Counted from the first letter of the stretch, positions 21,723 to 33,296 are shown. The stretch: DNA of 64,000 bases from Capra hircus (GCF_001704415.2 NC_030826.1:30933324-30997323); one strand, 5' to 3'. A program made the numbers and translations. The notes: generated by a model not told the origin, from the sequence alone.

Positions 21723-22130
21723 TCTTTGCTCTCTCTTCACTGTGCATCCCTCTGCCTGGCCTCTGGTCCTGTTCCTTACCCGCATCCCTCTGCCTGAACT
21801 CAATGAGGTACCAAAAAGGCCCAGACTCCATATGGCTAAATCCACTGACATCTCTGAGTCTTTCTCTTTAACCTTTCAGCAGTCTTGGTTGATCACTTTT
21901 CCCTGAAGTGCTTTTTCTCCCTCCCTCGGCTTCAGTGATACCATATTGTGCTGCGATTCTTCCTGTTTTTCTGGCCATTCCTTATCTGTCTCCATTGCAG
22001 GAAATAATGGATTTCCTCATGGATTCTATGGTCTTTCCCTATGCAATTTCCTTCATACCCTTGGCTTCTGTGACCCCTCTCTGCAGAAGACTGAGTTCTC
22101 ATAAGCCGTCTTGGAGCTGCCAGTGGTGAA
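21723..22130 (+). pseudogene. L2 LINE ORF2 (reverse transcriptase) relic
   Basis: Decayed coding sequence of a CR1/L2-clade reverse transcriptase. One frame still shows the order SLFDLSAV-like, VDHF and CFFSLPRLQ, corresponding to the FDTVDH region of active L2 elements. Stops and frameshifts abound, so it is inert. Confidence 0.5.
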
Positions 22131-22454
22131 GCCCCAGGTCCTTAATGCACTGTGGAAAAGTTTGAATTTTTGGTGAAGGAATAATACAGTTTTATTGACA
22201 TTTTAGAAAGATTAGTCTTCCTGATGTGTGCAGAATACTTAGTAGACAGATACAAGTGGAAGCAGGGAAACCTTTTAGGAAGCTAATATCCAGAAAAGAG
22301 GTCGTGGGGGCCTCATGTGTTCAGATGTGCCGTAAACACAACATTTCTAAGGCCTATTTCACGGTCTTCTTCCCAGGCTTCCCTATTGTCGTGTCTGCCA
22401 TCACATCCACCCGGCTGGATGGGTTAGAGACATTGACCACACCTGTTTTGGTCT

Positions 22455-22786
22455 ATTCCAGCTACTAAAACAAGATACCATAGACTGGAGCTCTAATCAA
22501 CGATAGACATTAGCTTCTCATTGTTGTGGAGGATGGAAGTCCAAGATCAAGGTAGCAGCATGGTCTGGCTCTGGTGAAACCCCTTTCCCTTTTCCTGGCT
22601 GGCACCTTCTTGCTGTGCCCTCACATTGTGGAAGGAGCTCAGGGGTCTCTCTGGAGCTTCATTTATAAGAACATTTATGTCGGGCGTGGAGGCACTACTC
22701 TCATGACCAAATCAGTTTCCAAAGACTTCATCCCCTGATACTGTCATCATCTCTGAGAGTGAGGATTTAAACATTGAATTTTAGGA
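22455..22786 (-). repeat. MaLR/MLT1-like LTR, antisense
   Basis: 'aagataccatagactggagc', 'gatggaagtccaagatcaag', 'ctcatgaccaaatcagtttc' give the reversed order of the LTR type at 13586 and 27437. Confidence 0.55.
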
Positions 22787-22789
22787 GAC

Positions 22790-23536
22790 AGTTCAGTTCA
22801 GTCACTCAGTCATGTCTGACTCTTTATGACCCCATGGACTGCAGCACACCAGGCCTCCCTGTCCGTCACCAACTCCCAGAGCTTGCTCAAACTCATATCC
22901 ATTGAGTCGGTGATGCCATCCAACCATCTCATCTTCTGTTGTCCCCTTCTCCTCCTGCCTTCAATCTTTCTCAGCATCAGGGTCTTTTCCAATGAGTCAG
23001 TTCTTCCCATCAGGTGGCCAAAGTATTGGAGTTTTATCTTCAGCATCAGTCCTTCCAATGAATATTCAGGACTGATTTCTTTTAGGATGGACTGACTGGA
23101 TCTCCCTGCAGTCCAAGGGACTCTCAAGAGTCTTCTCCAACACCACAGTTCAAAGCATTATTTCTTTGGCACTCAGCTTTCTTTATAGTCCAACTCTCAC
23201 ATCCATACATGACTACTGGAAAAACCATAGCTTTGACTAGATGGACCTTTGTTGGCAAAGTAATGTCTCTGCTTTTTATCTTTTTATTTTTTTTCCTCTG
23301 CTTTTTAATATGCTGTCTAGGTTGGTCATGGCATTTCTTCCAAGGAGGAAGCATCTTTTAATTTCATGGCTGCAGTCAGCATCTGCAGTGATTTTGGAGC
23401 CTCCCAAAATAAAGTCTCTCACTGTTTCCGTTGTTTCCCCATCTGTTTGCCATGTAGTGATGGGACCAGATACCATATCTTAGTTTTCTGAATGTTGAGT
23501 TTTAAGCCAAAAGTTTCTGAATGTTGAGTTTAAGCC
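22790..23536 (-). mobile_element. BovB, antisense 3' segment of an inverted copy
   Basis: Starts with the BovB tail (GTTCAGTTCAGTCACTCAG) and runs to the GTTGAGTTTAAGCC region. TTTCTGAATGTTGAGTTT is locally duplicated at about 23485-23531. It is followed by a BovB piece in the opposite orientation. Confidence 0.93.
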
Positions 23537-23545
23537 CTCTTCCAT

Positions 23546-23754
23546 TAACACAAGAGAAGACTCTAAACATGGACATCACCAGATGGTCAATACTGAAATC
23601 AAATTGATTATATTATTTGCAGCCAAAGATGCAGAAGCTTTATACAGTCAGCAAAAACAAGACCAGGATCTGACTGTGGCTCAGATCATGAACTCCTGAC
23701 TGCAAAATTCAGACTTCAGTTGAAGAAAGTAGGGAAAACCACTAGACCATTCAG
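23546..23754 (+). mobile_element. BovB endonuclease-region fragment, inverted
   Basis: Sense BovB endonuclease DNA: AACACAAGAGAAGACTC, 'ggacatcaccagatggtca', GACTGTGGCTCAGATCATGA. The orientation is opposite to the flanking BovB pieces, as expected for a twin-priming 5' inversion. It is complementary to about 25819-26028. Confidence 0.85.
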
Positions 23755-24477
23755 TTCAGTTCAGTTCAGTCGCTCAGTCGTGTCTGACTCTTTGTGACCC
23801 CATAAACCGCGGCACACCAGGCCTCCCTGTCCATCACCAACTCCTGGAATTCACCCAAACCCATGTCCATTGAGTTGATGATGCCATCCAACCATCTCAT
23901 CCTCTGTTGTCCCCTTCTCCTCCTGCCCCCAATCATTCCCAGCATCAGAGTCTTTTCAAATGAGTCAGCTCTTTGCATCAGGTGGCCAAATATTGGAGTT
24001 TCAGCTTCAACATCAGTCCTTCCAATGAACACCCAGGACTGATCTCTTTTAGGATGGACTGGTTGAATCTCCTTGCAGTCCAAGGAACTCTCAAGAGTCT
24101 TCTCCAACACCACAGTTCAAAAGCATCAATTCTTCGGTGCTCAGCTTTCTTTATAGTCCAACTCTCATATCCATACACGACCACTGGAAAAGCCATAGCC
24201 TTGGCTAGACAGACCTTTGTTGACAAAGTTGTGTCTGCTTTTTAATATGCTGTCGAGGTTGGTCATAACTTTCCTTCCAAGGAGTAAGCATGTTTTAATT
24301 TCATGGCTGCAGTCACCATCTGCAGTGATTTTGGAGCCAAAAAAAAAATAAAGTCTGACACTGTTTCCACTGTTTCCCCATCTTTTTCCTATGACGTGAT
24401 GGGACCGGATGCCATGATCTTCGTTTTCTGAATGTTGAGCTTTAAGCCAACTTTTTCACTCTCCTCTTTCACTTTCA

Positions 24478-25293
24478 TCAGAGGCTTTTTAGTTCCTCTT
24501 CACTTTCTGCCATAAGGGTGGTGTCATCTGCATATCTGAGGTGATTGATATTTCTCCCGGCAATCTTGATTCCAGCTTGTGCTTCTTCCAGCCCAGCGTC
24601 TCTCATGATGTACTCTGCATAGAAGTTAAATAAGCAGGGTGACAATATACAGCCTTGACGTACTCCTTTTCCTATTTGGAACCGGTCTATTGTTCCACAT
24701 CCAGTTCTAACTGTTGCTTCCTGACCTGCGTACAGGTTTCTCCAGAGACAGGTCAGGTGGTCTGGTATTCCCATCTCTTTCAGAATTTTCCACAGTTTAT
24801 TGTGATCCACACAGTCAAAGGCTTTGGCATAGTCAATAAAGCAGAAATAGATGTTTTTCTGGAACTCTCTTGCTTTTCCCATGATCCAGTGGATGTTGGC
24901 AATTTGATCTCTGGTTCCTCTGCCTTTTCTAAATCCAGCTTGAACATCTGGAAGTTCACAGTTCATGTATTGCTGAAGCCTGGCTTGGAGAATTTTGAGC
25001 ATTACTTTACTAGTGTATGAGATGAGTGCAATTGTGCGATAGTTGGAGCATTCTTTGGCATTGCCTTTCTTTGGGATTGGAATGAACACTGACCTTTTCC
25101 AGTCCTGTGGCCACTGCTGAGTTTTCCAAATTTGTTCACATATTGAGTGCAGCACTTTCACAGCATCATCTTTCAGGATTTGAAATAGCTCAACTGGAAT
25201 TCCATCACCTCCACTAGCTTTGTTCATAGTGATGCTTTCTAAGGCCCACTTGACTTCACATTCCAGGCTGTCTGGCTCTAGGTGAGTGATCAC
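24478..25293 (-). pseudogene. BovB reverse transcriptase domain (broken ORF segment)
   Basis: This 271-codon open segment is the RT of a RTE-clade LINE, which copies the element RNA at a nicked target. Visible motifs in order: GGDGIPVELF near residue 28, VFIPIPKKGNAKECSNYRT near 69, AGFRKGRGTRDQIANI near 119, FIDYAKAFDCVDHNKLW near 150 (catalytic Asp, motif A), GKGVRQGCILSPCLFN near 208 (motif B) and RYADDTTLM near 253 (catalytic YADD, motif C). The catalytic residues are intact. It ends early because one A is lost just after codon SL, against the usual SLLMKVKEE continuation. Upstream it is in frame with 25396-25740 and separated from it by a TGA. The ATG start is internal to the original ORF, not a true start. 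Confidence 0.93.
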
Positions 25294-25395
25294 ACCATCA
25301 TGATTATCTTGGTCATGAAGATCTCTTTTGTACAGTTCTGTGTATTCTTGCCACCTCTTCTTAATATCTTCTGCTTCTGTTAGGTCCAGACCATT

Positions 25396-25740
25396 TCAGT
25401 CCTTTATTGAGCCCATCTTTGCATGAAATGTTCCTTTGGTATCTCTAATTTTCTTGAAGAGATCTCTAGTCTTTCCCATTCTGTTGTTTTCCTCTATTTC
25501 TTTGCACTGATCTCTGAGGAAGGCTTTCTTATCCCTCCTTGCTATTCTTTGGAACTCTGCATTCAGATGCTTATATCTTTCCTTTTCTTCTTTGCTTTTC
25601 GCTTCTGTTCTTTTCACAGCTATTTGTAAGGCCTCCCCAGACAGCCATTTTGCTTTTTTGCCTTTCTTTTCCCTGGGGATGGTCTTGATCCCTGTGTCCT
25701 GTACAATGTCACGAACCTCAGTCCATAGTTCATCAGGCAC
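25396..25740 (-). pseudogene. BovB linker between endonuclease and RT (broken ORF segment)
   Basis: 114 codons including a Lys-rich stretch (IPREKKGKKAKWL) and ending MGSIKD. It is the region joining the endonuclease to the RT in BovB. It terminates at a TGA that replaces the Arg codon expected after IKD. The frame agrees with the RT segment downstream, so this one nonsense change separates them; a three-base in-frame deletion lies between. The endonuclease segment upstream is in another frame. Confidence 0.88.
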
Positions 25741-25754
25741 TCTATCTACCAGAT

Positions 25755-26387
25755 CTAGCCCTTAAATCTATTTCTCACTTCCACTGTATAATCATAAGGG
25801 ATTTGATTTAGATCATACCTGAATGGTTTAGCAGTTTTCCCTATTTTCTTAAATTTGAGTCTGAATTTGGTAATAAGGAGTTCATGGTCTGAGCCACAGT
25901 CAGTTCCCGGTCTTATTTTTGCTGACTGTATAGAGCTTCTCCATTTTTGGCTGCAAAGAATATAATCAATCTGATTTCGGTGTTGACCATCTGGTGATGT
26001 CCATGTGTAGAGTCTTCTCTTGTGTTGTTGGAAGAGGGTGTTTGCTATGACCAGTGTGTTCTCTTGGTAAAACTCTATTAGTCTTTGTCCTGCTCCATTC
26101 TGTACTCCAAGGCCAAATTTGCCTGTTACTCCAGGTGTTTCTTGACTTCCTACTTTTGCATTCCAGTCCCCTATAATGAAAAGGACATCTTTTTGGGGTG
26201 TTAGTTCTAAAAGGTCTTGTAGGTCTTCATAGAACTGTTCAACTTCAGCTTCTTCAGCGTTGCTGGTTGGGGTATAGACTTGTATTACTGTGACATTGAA
26301 TGGTTTGCCTTGGAAACGAACAGAGATCATTCTGTTGTTTTTGAGATTGCATCCAAGTACTGCATTTTGGCCTCTTTTGTTGACCAT
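25755..26387 (-). pseudogene. BovB APE-type endonuclease domain (broken ORF segment)
   Basis: A 210-codon open segment with the apurinic-endonuclease fold motifs used to nick target DNA: VYTPTSN near residue 38, FIIGDWNAKVG near 70, YTWTSPDGQHRNQIDYIL near 127 and the catalytic SDH in GSDHELL near 167. It ends at RNRFKG because one base of a CCC run is lost in the following LDLID region, creating an immediate TAG. The true N-terminus lies upstream (to about 26600) but is not open. Catalytic residues look intact, so decay is by frame loss rather than active-site loss. Confidence 0.93.
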
Positions 26388-26790
26388 GATGGCTACTCCA
26401 TTCTTCTGAGGGATTCCTGCCTGCAGTAGTAGATATAATGGTCATCTGAGTTAAATTCACCCATTCCAGTCCATTTTAGTTCACTGATTCCTAGAATGTC
26501 GACGTTTACTCTTGCCATCTCCTATTTGACTACTTCCAATTTGCCTTGATTCATGGACCTAACATTCCAGGTTCCTATGAAATATTGCTTTTACAGCATC
26601 GGACCTTGCTTCTGTCCCCAGTCACATCCACAACTGGGTATTGTTTTTGCTTTGGCTCCATCCCTTCATTCTTTCTGGAGTTATTTCTCCACTGATCTCC
26701 AGTAGCATATTGGGCACCTACTGACCTGGGGAGTTCCTCTTTTAGTATCCTAATCTTAGTTTGTAAATATATGTTATTTATAGGGTCATT

Positions 26791-27104
26791 TGGGGCTTCC
26801 CTGGGAGCTCAGCTGGTAAAGAATCCGCCTGTAATGCTGGAGACCCTAGTTTGATTCCTGGGTCAGGAAGATCCACTGGAGAAGGGATAGGCTACTCATT
26901 CCAGTATTCTTGGGCTTCCCTGGTGGCTCAGCTGGTAAAAAATCCGCCTGCAATGTGAGACACCTCTGTTCGATCCCTGTGTTGGGAAGATCCTCTGGAG
27001 AAGGGAGTGGCTACCCACTCCAGTTTTCTGGCCTGGAGAATTCCATGGCCTGTATAGTCCATGGGGTTGCAAAGAGTTGGACACAACTGAGTGACTTTCA
27101 CTTC
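26791..27104 (+). mobile_element. Bov-tA2 SINE (two heads)
   Basis: Two tRNA-like heads at 26791 and about 26909, then the body and a GAGTGACTTTCACTTCG tail. GTCATTTG flanks it (26785-26792 and 27115-27122). Confidence 0.92.
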
Positions 27105-27122
27105 GCTTATTAGAGTCATTTG

Positions 27123-27436
27123 ATTGCTGGTTTTTTTAATGACATGGGCGACTATGTTCATCAGAGTTCTCCAGAGAAACAGAACCAATTGGATGTATAT
27201 GTGTAGAAAAGAGAGAGGTTTATTTTAGGGAATTCGGTCATGTGATTGTTAGATCTGGTATATCTGAAATCTATGGGGCAGGATAAATAAACTGGAGACC
27301 CAGGGAAAGGTTGATGTTGCCGTCTTGGTTCTGAAGACAGCCTGGGAGCAGAATTCATCCTTCCTCAGAGGAACTCAGGCTTTTCTGTAAAGGTCCTTGG
27401 TTCTGCGAAGGAGATGGCCTACTCACATTGGAGAGT
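27123..27436. other. Unassigned sequence
   Basis: No gene or named repeat; the part near 27165-27300 may be an old repeat (CAGAGTTCTCCAGAGAAACA) that I cannot place. Confidence 0.4.
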
Positions 27437-27795
27437 GCTGTAGACTGAATGTTTGTGTCTTCCCCGAATTCTTTTGTTTAAAACTATTGCCCAAGATGGT
27501 GATCTTTGAAATTGGCGCCTTTGGGAGGTGATCAGGTCATGAGGGTGGAGCCTTCGTGAATGGGGTGAGTGCCCTTATAAAAAGATCCCAAAGAGATCCT
27601 TCTTCCCTTCTGTTGTGTGAAGACACAGGGAAGAGACAGCAGAAGCAGAAGTGGGCTCTCAGCAGACATGCGCTACGCCAAGACCCTGATCTTGGGCTTC
27701 CCAGCCTCTAGAACTTTGAGAGATACATTTCTGTTGTTTTTAAGCCACTTAGTTTAGGCTATTCTGTTATAGCTGCCCAGATGGATTCAGGGGGT
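27437..27795 (+). repeat. MaLR/MLT1-like LTR
   Basis: GACTGAATGTTTGTGTCTTC, 'ggaggtgatcaggtcatgag', GTGAATGGGGTGAGTGCCC, CCAGCCTCTAGAACTTTGAG, CTGTTGTTTTTAAGCCACTT in the correct order; the most complete copy of this type here. Confidence 0.6.
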
Positions 27796-27949
27796 AATCT
27801 GCTTGGCTTCAAGTTTACCGATTTAAATTTTATTCACATCTTAAAAGTACCTTCACTACAATACCTAGACTGTTGTTTTAACTGAGAACTCAATACCATA
27901 GCCAAACCAAGGTGACACATAAAATTAACCATCACAGGGACCATGTCTG

Positions 27950-28030
27950 TTTGACCCCATCCTTGCATCCTCATTGCCTGTCATAGCACACGATATGTGG
28001 AAGGCATTCGATAAACATCAAGTATGTAGC
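27950..28030 (+). repeat. L2/MIR-class 3' end fragment
   Basis: GGGACCATGTCTGTTTGACC and 'aaggcattcgataaacatc' are degenerate forms of the L2 terminal motif. Confidence 0.5.
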
Positions 28031-28939
28031 TTTAGGAGTGTTAGATTTCTAGATTTTCTACCTATGGCCAATGCCAGTGGGAGTGATGTCTTGTGGCTGC
28101 ATGCACTGCTCTTTAGAGTAATTCTTTGTGTTCATTCTAAAGTATATTATTGATAAACCCTTTCCTGATTCAACAGATCCCTTTAACAAATTTTCCTCTT
28201 TATAATTCATTTATAATCCCCTCTGAGACTGTTTCTTTACCAGTTCTTTTAAAGAGTCTGATAAAGAAGTCGTGTCAGCCATTTGGCTTAATTGTTTGAT
28301 TTCCTCTTCTCTGGTCTTCCTCTTTGTGCCTTTTTCCTATTTTCTTGAGTGCAGTAACCAGTGCACTAACTTCATTCCCAGTGTCATTTGACTGTGACTT
28401 GACTTAAGGATGTGGTTGCATTTAAGTTTCCCAAGGCGCTTACATTTTATTGGCAATGTTGGCTTCAGCAGCACATCATGCTGATTTTTTCTGTTTCTAA
28501 AATCAGACTTGTCATGCTGGCCCTGTCTCCAGAGTTTTCTGTTTCCGTCAGGGGTGCCAGACACCAAGACGAGAAAGCTGGGAGTCATCCTTGTCTTTTC
28601 CACCCCCACTCTCCCTGCTCACTCCCAAGATTCTTTGGATTCTTTCTTGATGTGGTCCCTCAAAGTGGTCCTTTTATTCTTCCACGTCTTCTGCGAGGAT
28701 TCATGGGCCCGGGCCGTGTAACAGGTTTAGCACTGGTGCTCCCTGCACTGTTCTTCTCCAGCTTTCCATTGTAACCCCCAGTGTCAGGGGAGCCTTCTGA
28801 TGCGTTAATGTTATCTTGAATATATTCTCTTCTCCCCAGCTTCAATACCCAGTCACGACCTTGAAACCTGTTTATTAGTCCTTCCTACAGACTGTTTATA
28901 GAACATATAAACTTTATTCCTTTTCTTTATTGGATGTTA
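28031..28939. other. Unique sequence, no supported gene
   Basis: Contains short frames of 60-120 codons without recognisable domains. Confidence 0.45.
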
Positions 28940-29310
28940 TAATCACACCAAAGTCTCCTCTCTTTAATTGAGGCTTTTGCACTCCATTTTTCCTCTCCCT
29001 GGAATGTTCTTCTGCCTCCCCTGCAAGTATTTCCCTACATTTAGTATATCTTTGCCCAAATGCCACCTTCTGGATAGAGCCTCTCTGGGCCCCGTCCTGG
29101 AATTGCAGTCCCGGTGCTGCAGCATTCATGCCTAGCACTCACACCTCCTTACTCTACTTGTGGATCATGCCTATTTTCTTTCTCTCCCCAGCCCCACTCC
29201 CCACTGTCATATAAGGCCCTCAGACGCAGAGATTTTGGTGTATTCATTCACTGATTATCCTGTTGTCTAAAAGTGTGCCTGTAACATAGTTGGCACTCAA
29301 TAAATATTAG
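28940..29310 (+). repeat. L2 3'-region fragment
   Basis: 'tccctggaatgttcttctgc', a 'tgccaccttctgga' stretch and the terminal 'ggcactcaataaatattag' are L2 landmarks in order. Confidence 0.65.
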
Positions 29311-29328
29311 AGTAAACAAAATCAAAGA

Positions 29329-29533
29329 TGTGTGCGTGCTTAGTCGCTCAGTTGTGTCCAACTCTTGCACCCCCACAGACTGTAACCTGCCAGGCTCCTC
29401 TCTGTTCATGGGATTCTCCAGGCAAGAATACTGGAGTGGGTTGCCATTTCCTCCTCCAGGGGATCTTCCCAACCCAGGAATTGAACCCAGGTCTCCTGCA
29501 TTGCAGGCAGATTCTTTATCTGCTGAGCTACAA
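29329..29533 (-). mobile_element. Bov-tA SINE, antisense
   Basis: 'cttagtcgctcagttgtgtc' through 'gcattgcaggcagattcttt', a complete reversed copy. Confidence 0.93.
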
Positions 29534-30040
29534 TGATGCCAGTCTTCAAATGAAAAACTTGTCCTGCAATGTAGACCTCCTGTGTGGCAGCAAAGAAGTA
29601 TTGGTTGTTTGGGCTCTGGGGGTTTGGGATTTTGAAGAGACTGAAGTCTTTTCATAAGTATTTATTTGAATGCTTTCCTTCTTGACCTCAAAGAGCAATG
29701 GGCCTTTTTGCTCTGATTGCTAAATTCTCTTAGGCCAAGGAACTGATCTTATGCCTTGAGATGCTTTGCCAAAATGTTCAGCTTACATGCTGTCTGGTGC
29801 TGGTAACAGGAGTAGATGCTTCCTTTCCCTGATTCTCTGCTCTGAGCTCAGACTCTCAGCTCTGTCCCTCTTCAGTTTATTTAGGGATCAGCAAGATTCT
29901 TAAATCTTTACTTTTCACACTGTTTTGAACCTAATGTCTTGTAACTCAAATTTCTTGTTCTTATTGTGATATTTCCTGGGTCTGTGTTACATCTTCCTTT
30001 ATACTGTTACCATGGGAAATCGACATGGCATGGTTAGTTA
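29534..30040. other. Unique sequence
   Basis: Nothing recognised. Confidence 0.4.
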
Positions 30041-30044
30041 TCTT

Positions 30045-30165
30045 CTAGGTCTCGTCTCATTGCTAATCGCCTTGGGACCTTGGGCAAGTCACCTTACCTC
30101 TGGAGGCTTCAAACTGCCCTCCTATACAATGCAGGAATCAGACTGAGTGCCCTGTAAATTCTTTT
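30045..30165 (+). repeat. MIR SINE
   Basis: 'ccttgggcaagtcaccttac' followed by 'cctctggaggcttcaaact' is a clear MIR core. Confidence 0.7.
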
Positions 30166-30972
30166 TTTTCCAGCAGCTAACCAAGAAAAAAAAAAAAAAC
30201 TATGAAATTTGTTATATTTTCCCCTTGGATAGTGAGCTATTCCAGACTGCTCTCATCTGGTGTTTTGCTTAATTTGCAGACAATGATTAATTTACACACA
30301 AGCTTAGCCTGTATCCCTTGGCAACACTTAGCAACCAGGAAAGATGTTTGGTCAGGTTGTTTAAAGGGACATTATCCCATGTTTTAGAGCAGAGAATGGA
30401 GGGTAAAGTTGATTTATTTAAGGACACATCTTTTGACTTTACAGTGACTTTTCTTTCAATGTGTTATATGCCTCTGGCTTTGGTTTTCTGGGCCCCCTCC
30501 TGCCCCCTCTCAGCTTGTCCAGTTTTAGTGAATCCTTCCAGAGATTTATTTCCATTTGCTTTCTTAATTATTTGTTTAGCAGTTCTGATGTTCCAGACAT
30601 GGCCCTAAATTCATGCCGTATTTTACTTCATTCTTTAGCAGCTCTTGTGAGGCAGGGCTGGTGTCTCCTTCTACACATTCAGGAAAGCATCTTGAGGTCA
30701 CAGTCAGTGACCAAGCCCAGTGGGCAGAGCCTGGCTGACTGCCTGTTCACCTCTTGCATCTTTTATTCCTTAATTTCACCAAAGGGAAGCGGTAAGGACA
30801 GATTTTAATCCATAAAGACGAACGACAATCAGTATCGAGGCTGCAGAGAACAGAGAGCTTTATCTGGGGTCTTAAGAATTGCAATTGGGGGGTACATAGA
30901 TTTGGATAAAAAAGTGTTCTGAGGAAGAGGAAGGATCAGGGATTTCTAAAGACAGAAACTATGAGGTTGTTC
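30166..30972. other. Unique sequence; possible LTR scrap at 30835-30960
   Basis: 'gagctttatctggggtctta' resembles the reversed polyadenylation region of a ruminant LTR, but I cannot assign it. No gene supported. Confidence 0.35.
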
Positions 30973-30987
30973 AAGAACTGTGATTGA
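30973..30987. repeat. Target-site duplication, left
   Basis: AAGAACTGTGATTGA, repeated with one mismatch at 31151-31165. Confidence 0.85.
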
Positions 30988-31150
30988 GGGACTTCCCTGG
31001 TGGTCCAGAGGCTAAGACTCCATGCTCCCACTGCAGGGGGCCAGGGTTTGATCCCTAGTTAGGGAACTAGATCCCACGTGCCACAGCTAAAGGACCCATG
31101 TGCTGCAGCTAAGGCCCAGTGCAGTCAGTCAAATGAATAAATATTTTAAA
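30988..31150 (+). mobile_element. CHR-type SINE with 15-bp duplication
   Basis: 'gggacttccctggtggtcca', GGTTTGATCCCTAGTTAGGG and a poly-A-like end. Flanking 15-bp repeats fix the boundaries. Confidence 0.92.
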
Positions 31151-31165
31151 AAGAACTGTAATTGA
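31151..31165. repeat. Target-site duplication, right
   Basis: AAGAACTGTAATTGA. Confidence 0.85.
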
Positions 31166-31225
31166 TGATGATGGAAAAGGGGAATATTTGTCCTTAAGGG
31201 GTAGGCTCTCAAGAGTTATTTTAGA

Positions 31226-31731
31226 GTTGTTGTTGTTTAATCACTAAGTTGTGTCCAACTCTTTGCAACCCATGGACCACAGCACGCCAGGCTTCCCTGT
31301 CCTACACTGTCTGCCCGAGTTTGCCCAGATTCATGTCTGAGCAAGTTGGTAATGCTATCTAACTATCTTATCCTCTGTCTACTGCTTTTTCTCTTGCTCT
31401 CAGTCTTTCCCAGCATCATGGTCCTTTCTAATAAGTTGGCTCTTTGCATTGGGTGGCTGAAGTATTTAGAGCTTCAGCTTCAGTATCAGTCCTTCCAATG
31501 AATATTCAGGGTTGATTTCCTTTAGGATTTCCTTTAGGATTGATTTCTTTAGATCAGCAAGGGTTTGATCTCCTTGCTGTCCAGGGGACAAGAGTCTTCT
31601 CCAGCACCGCAGTTTGAAAGCATCAGTTCTTCAGTACTTAGCCTTCTTTATGGCCCAACTCTCACATCTGTACATGACTACTGGAAAAACCATAGCTTTG
31701 ACTCTAGGGACCTTTGTCAGCAAAGTGATGA
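31226..31731 (-). mobile_element. BovB 3' fragment, antisense
   Basis: From the tail (TTGTTGTTGTTTAATCACTA) to the GACCTTTGTCAGCAAAGTG region. TTTCCTTTAGGA is locally duplicated near 31517-31540. Confidence 0.92.
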
Positions 31732-32819
31732 ATCTGATACATATTTGGACAGGTGTTCTGGATGTCTAAAAAAAAAAGTGGTCACAGTTCAGATTCCATC
31801 TGGGCTAAGATGTGTGTAAGTTTTCCTTTCTCAGTGACCTCCTGGGCCTCATCACCTGGTCCTGTTCATCCTCTTCTTTGGATTATCATCCTCCCCACCT
31901 TCTTTGGAGGAGGTGGAAGCACTTACTAAATGCCAGGGACTGGTCATCCCCTACCCACCAACTCTCAGGCACTCACTTCCTTACCTTGATCTTTTCCTCC
32001 TCTGTTCTTCCAAGTGTCTAACTGACAGTACGGTCCTACAAACTAACCAAACATAGAGGTCAGGTTCACATTCTCTGCGTGAAGAATAGAGCTGCTGTAA
32101 AGTGCTGCAGCATTGGACACTAGTCGTGTGAAACTAAAACCCTGCACCAGGTTGTGAATTTCATTTATTCATCCAACTAGTCGAGTGTCTGCTGTCTCTG
32201 GAGCTGGGTTGACCTTGAGGATACAGTATAGTCTTTTCCCTCATGGAATTTATTTTCTAGTAAAAGTGGTCTTCTCAGAAGAGGTGTAGCATTTGAGTGT
32301 TTGAGACCAGCTGAAATCAGTGAGATATAGACAACTTGGGGAAACATGAAATACACTTTTTTTAAGTTTCTTTTATAATGCGGTGGTGTCCCTTTTTTAA
32401 TAATCACGTAAATACGTAATATATAATTTTGTTTTTTCCTATCATAATATTTGGTGTACTAGGTTTTATAAGTGCGGTTTATTCTAATCATTGAAGGTTT
32501 AATTGCTTCTAATTATTACAGGTTTTTGGTTACTAAGGAGACTGAAAGGCAGGCTTGCTTAGAGGGTTGGAAAGGTCTGAAATTGAGATGCATATTTCTT
32601 CATTCCAGATTATGGTGTGTGTCTGTGTGTGTGTGAGAGAGAGAGATATTTATTATTAATTCATTGTGATCTGGAGAAGAGAGAACATCCCACAGAAACC
32701 CTTCTGGCTTCTGGCTGTAGTCTTTTGCAAGTTTAATTTAGAAAGAACTTACCAAAGCAGAGGAGATTTTCAGCTAACCTGTAAATGACCCAGTGGTGGC
32801 AATCAGTATGAAAAAAGTG
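31732..32819. other. Unique sequence with a short dinucleotide run
   Basis: A (TG)n-(AG)n run lies at 32616-32649. No gene supported. Confidence 0.5.
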
Positions 32820-33296
32820 GAAAAGCCCACACAAGTCATGATCATTTTGTAATATATAGAAGTATTGAATCACTGTATGTTACACTAGGACCTAACAAAG
32901 CATTGTAGGTCATTTAACTTCAAAAACAAACTGATAGAAAGAGAGATCGGATTTGTGGTTCCCAGAGGAAAGGGTGAGGGGAATTAAATGAAAATGATCA
33001 AAAGGTATAAACTTCCAATTATAAGATAAATAAATACTAGGGGTGTAATGTACAACATGGTAAAGATAATTAACACTGCTGTGTTTTATATGAACATTGT
33101 TGAGAGTAAATCCCAAGAGTTCTCATCAAAAGGGAAATTTTTCTTTTGTTTTATTTTGTATCTCTGAGATATAGATGTTCAGTAAACTTATTGTAATCAC
33201 TTCACTATGTATGCAAGTAAAATCATTATGCTATACACCTTAAACTTATGCAGTGCTGTATGCCAATTATATCAATAAAACTGGAAGGAAAAAAAA
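32820..33296 (+). repeat. Old L1 (L1MA-like) 3' end
   Basis: 'gatcggatttgtggttccca', 'aaaggtataaacttccaatt', 'gggtgtaatgtacaacatgg', CTATACACCTTAAACTTATG and 'tatcaataaaactggaagg' with a poly-A tail match the L1M 3' UTR order. Confidence 0.75.

Larger units (their letters stand above)
23755..26752 (-). mobile_element. Nearly full-length BovB LINE, antisense
   Basis: About 3.0 kb, compared with roughly 3.2 kb for a complete BovB. From left to right it carries the tail (three TTCAG units), the region downstream of RT, the RT and the APE-type endonuclease, and it ends near GAGTTCCTCTTTTAGTATCC. The single long ORF is broken by at least two single-base deletions and a nonsense codon, so it cannot move by itself. 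Confidence 0.95.
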
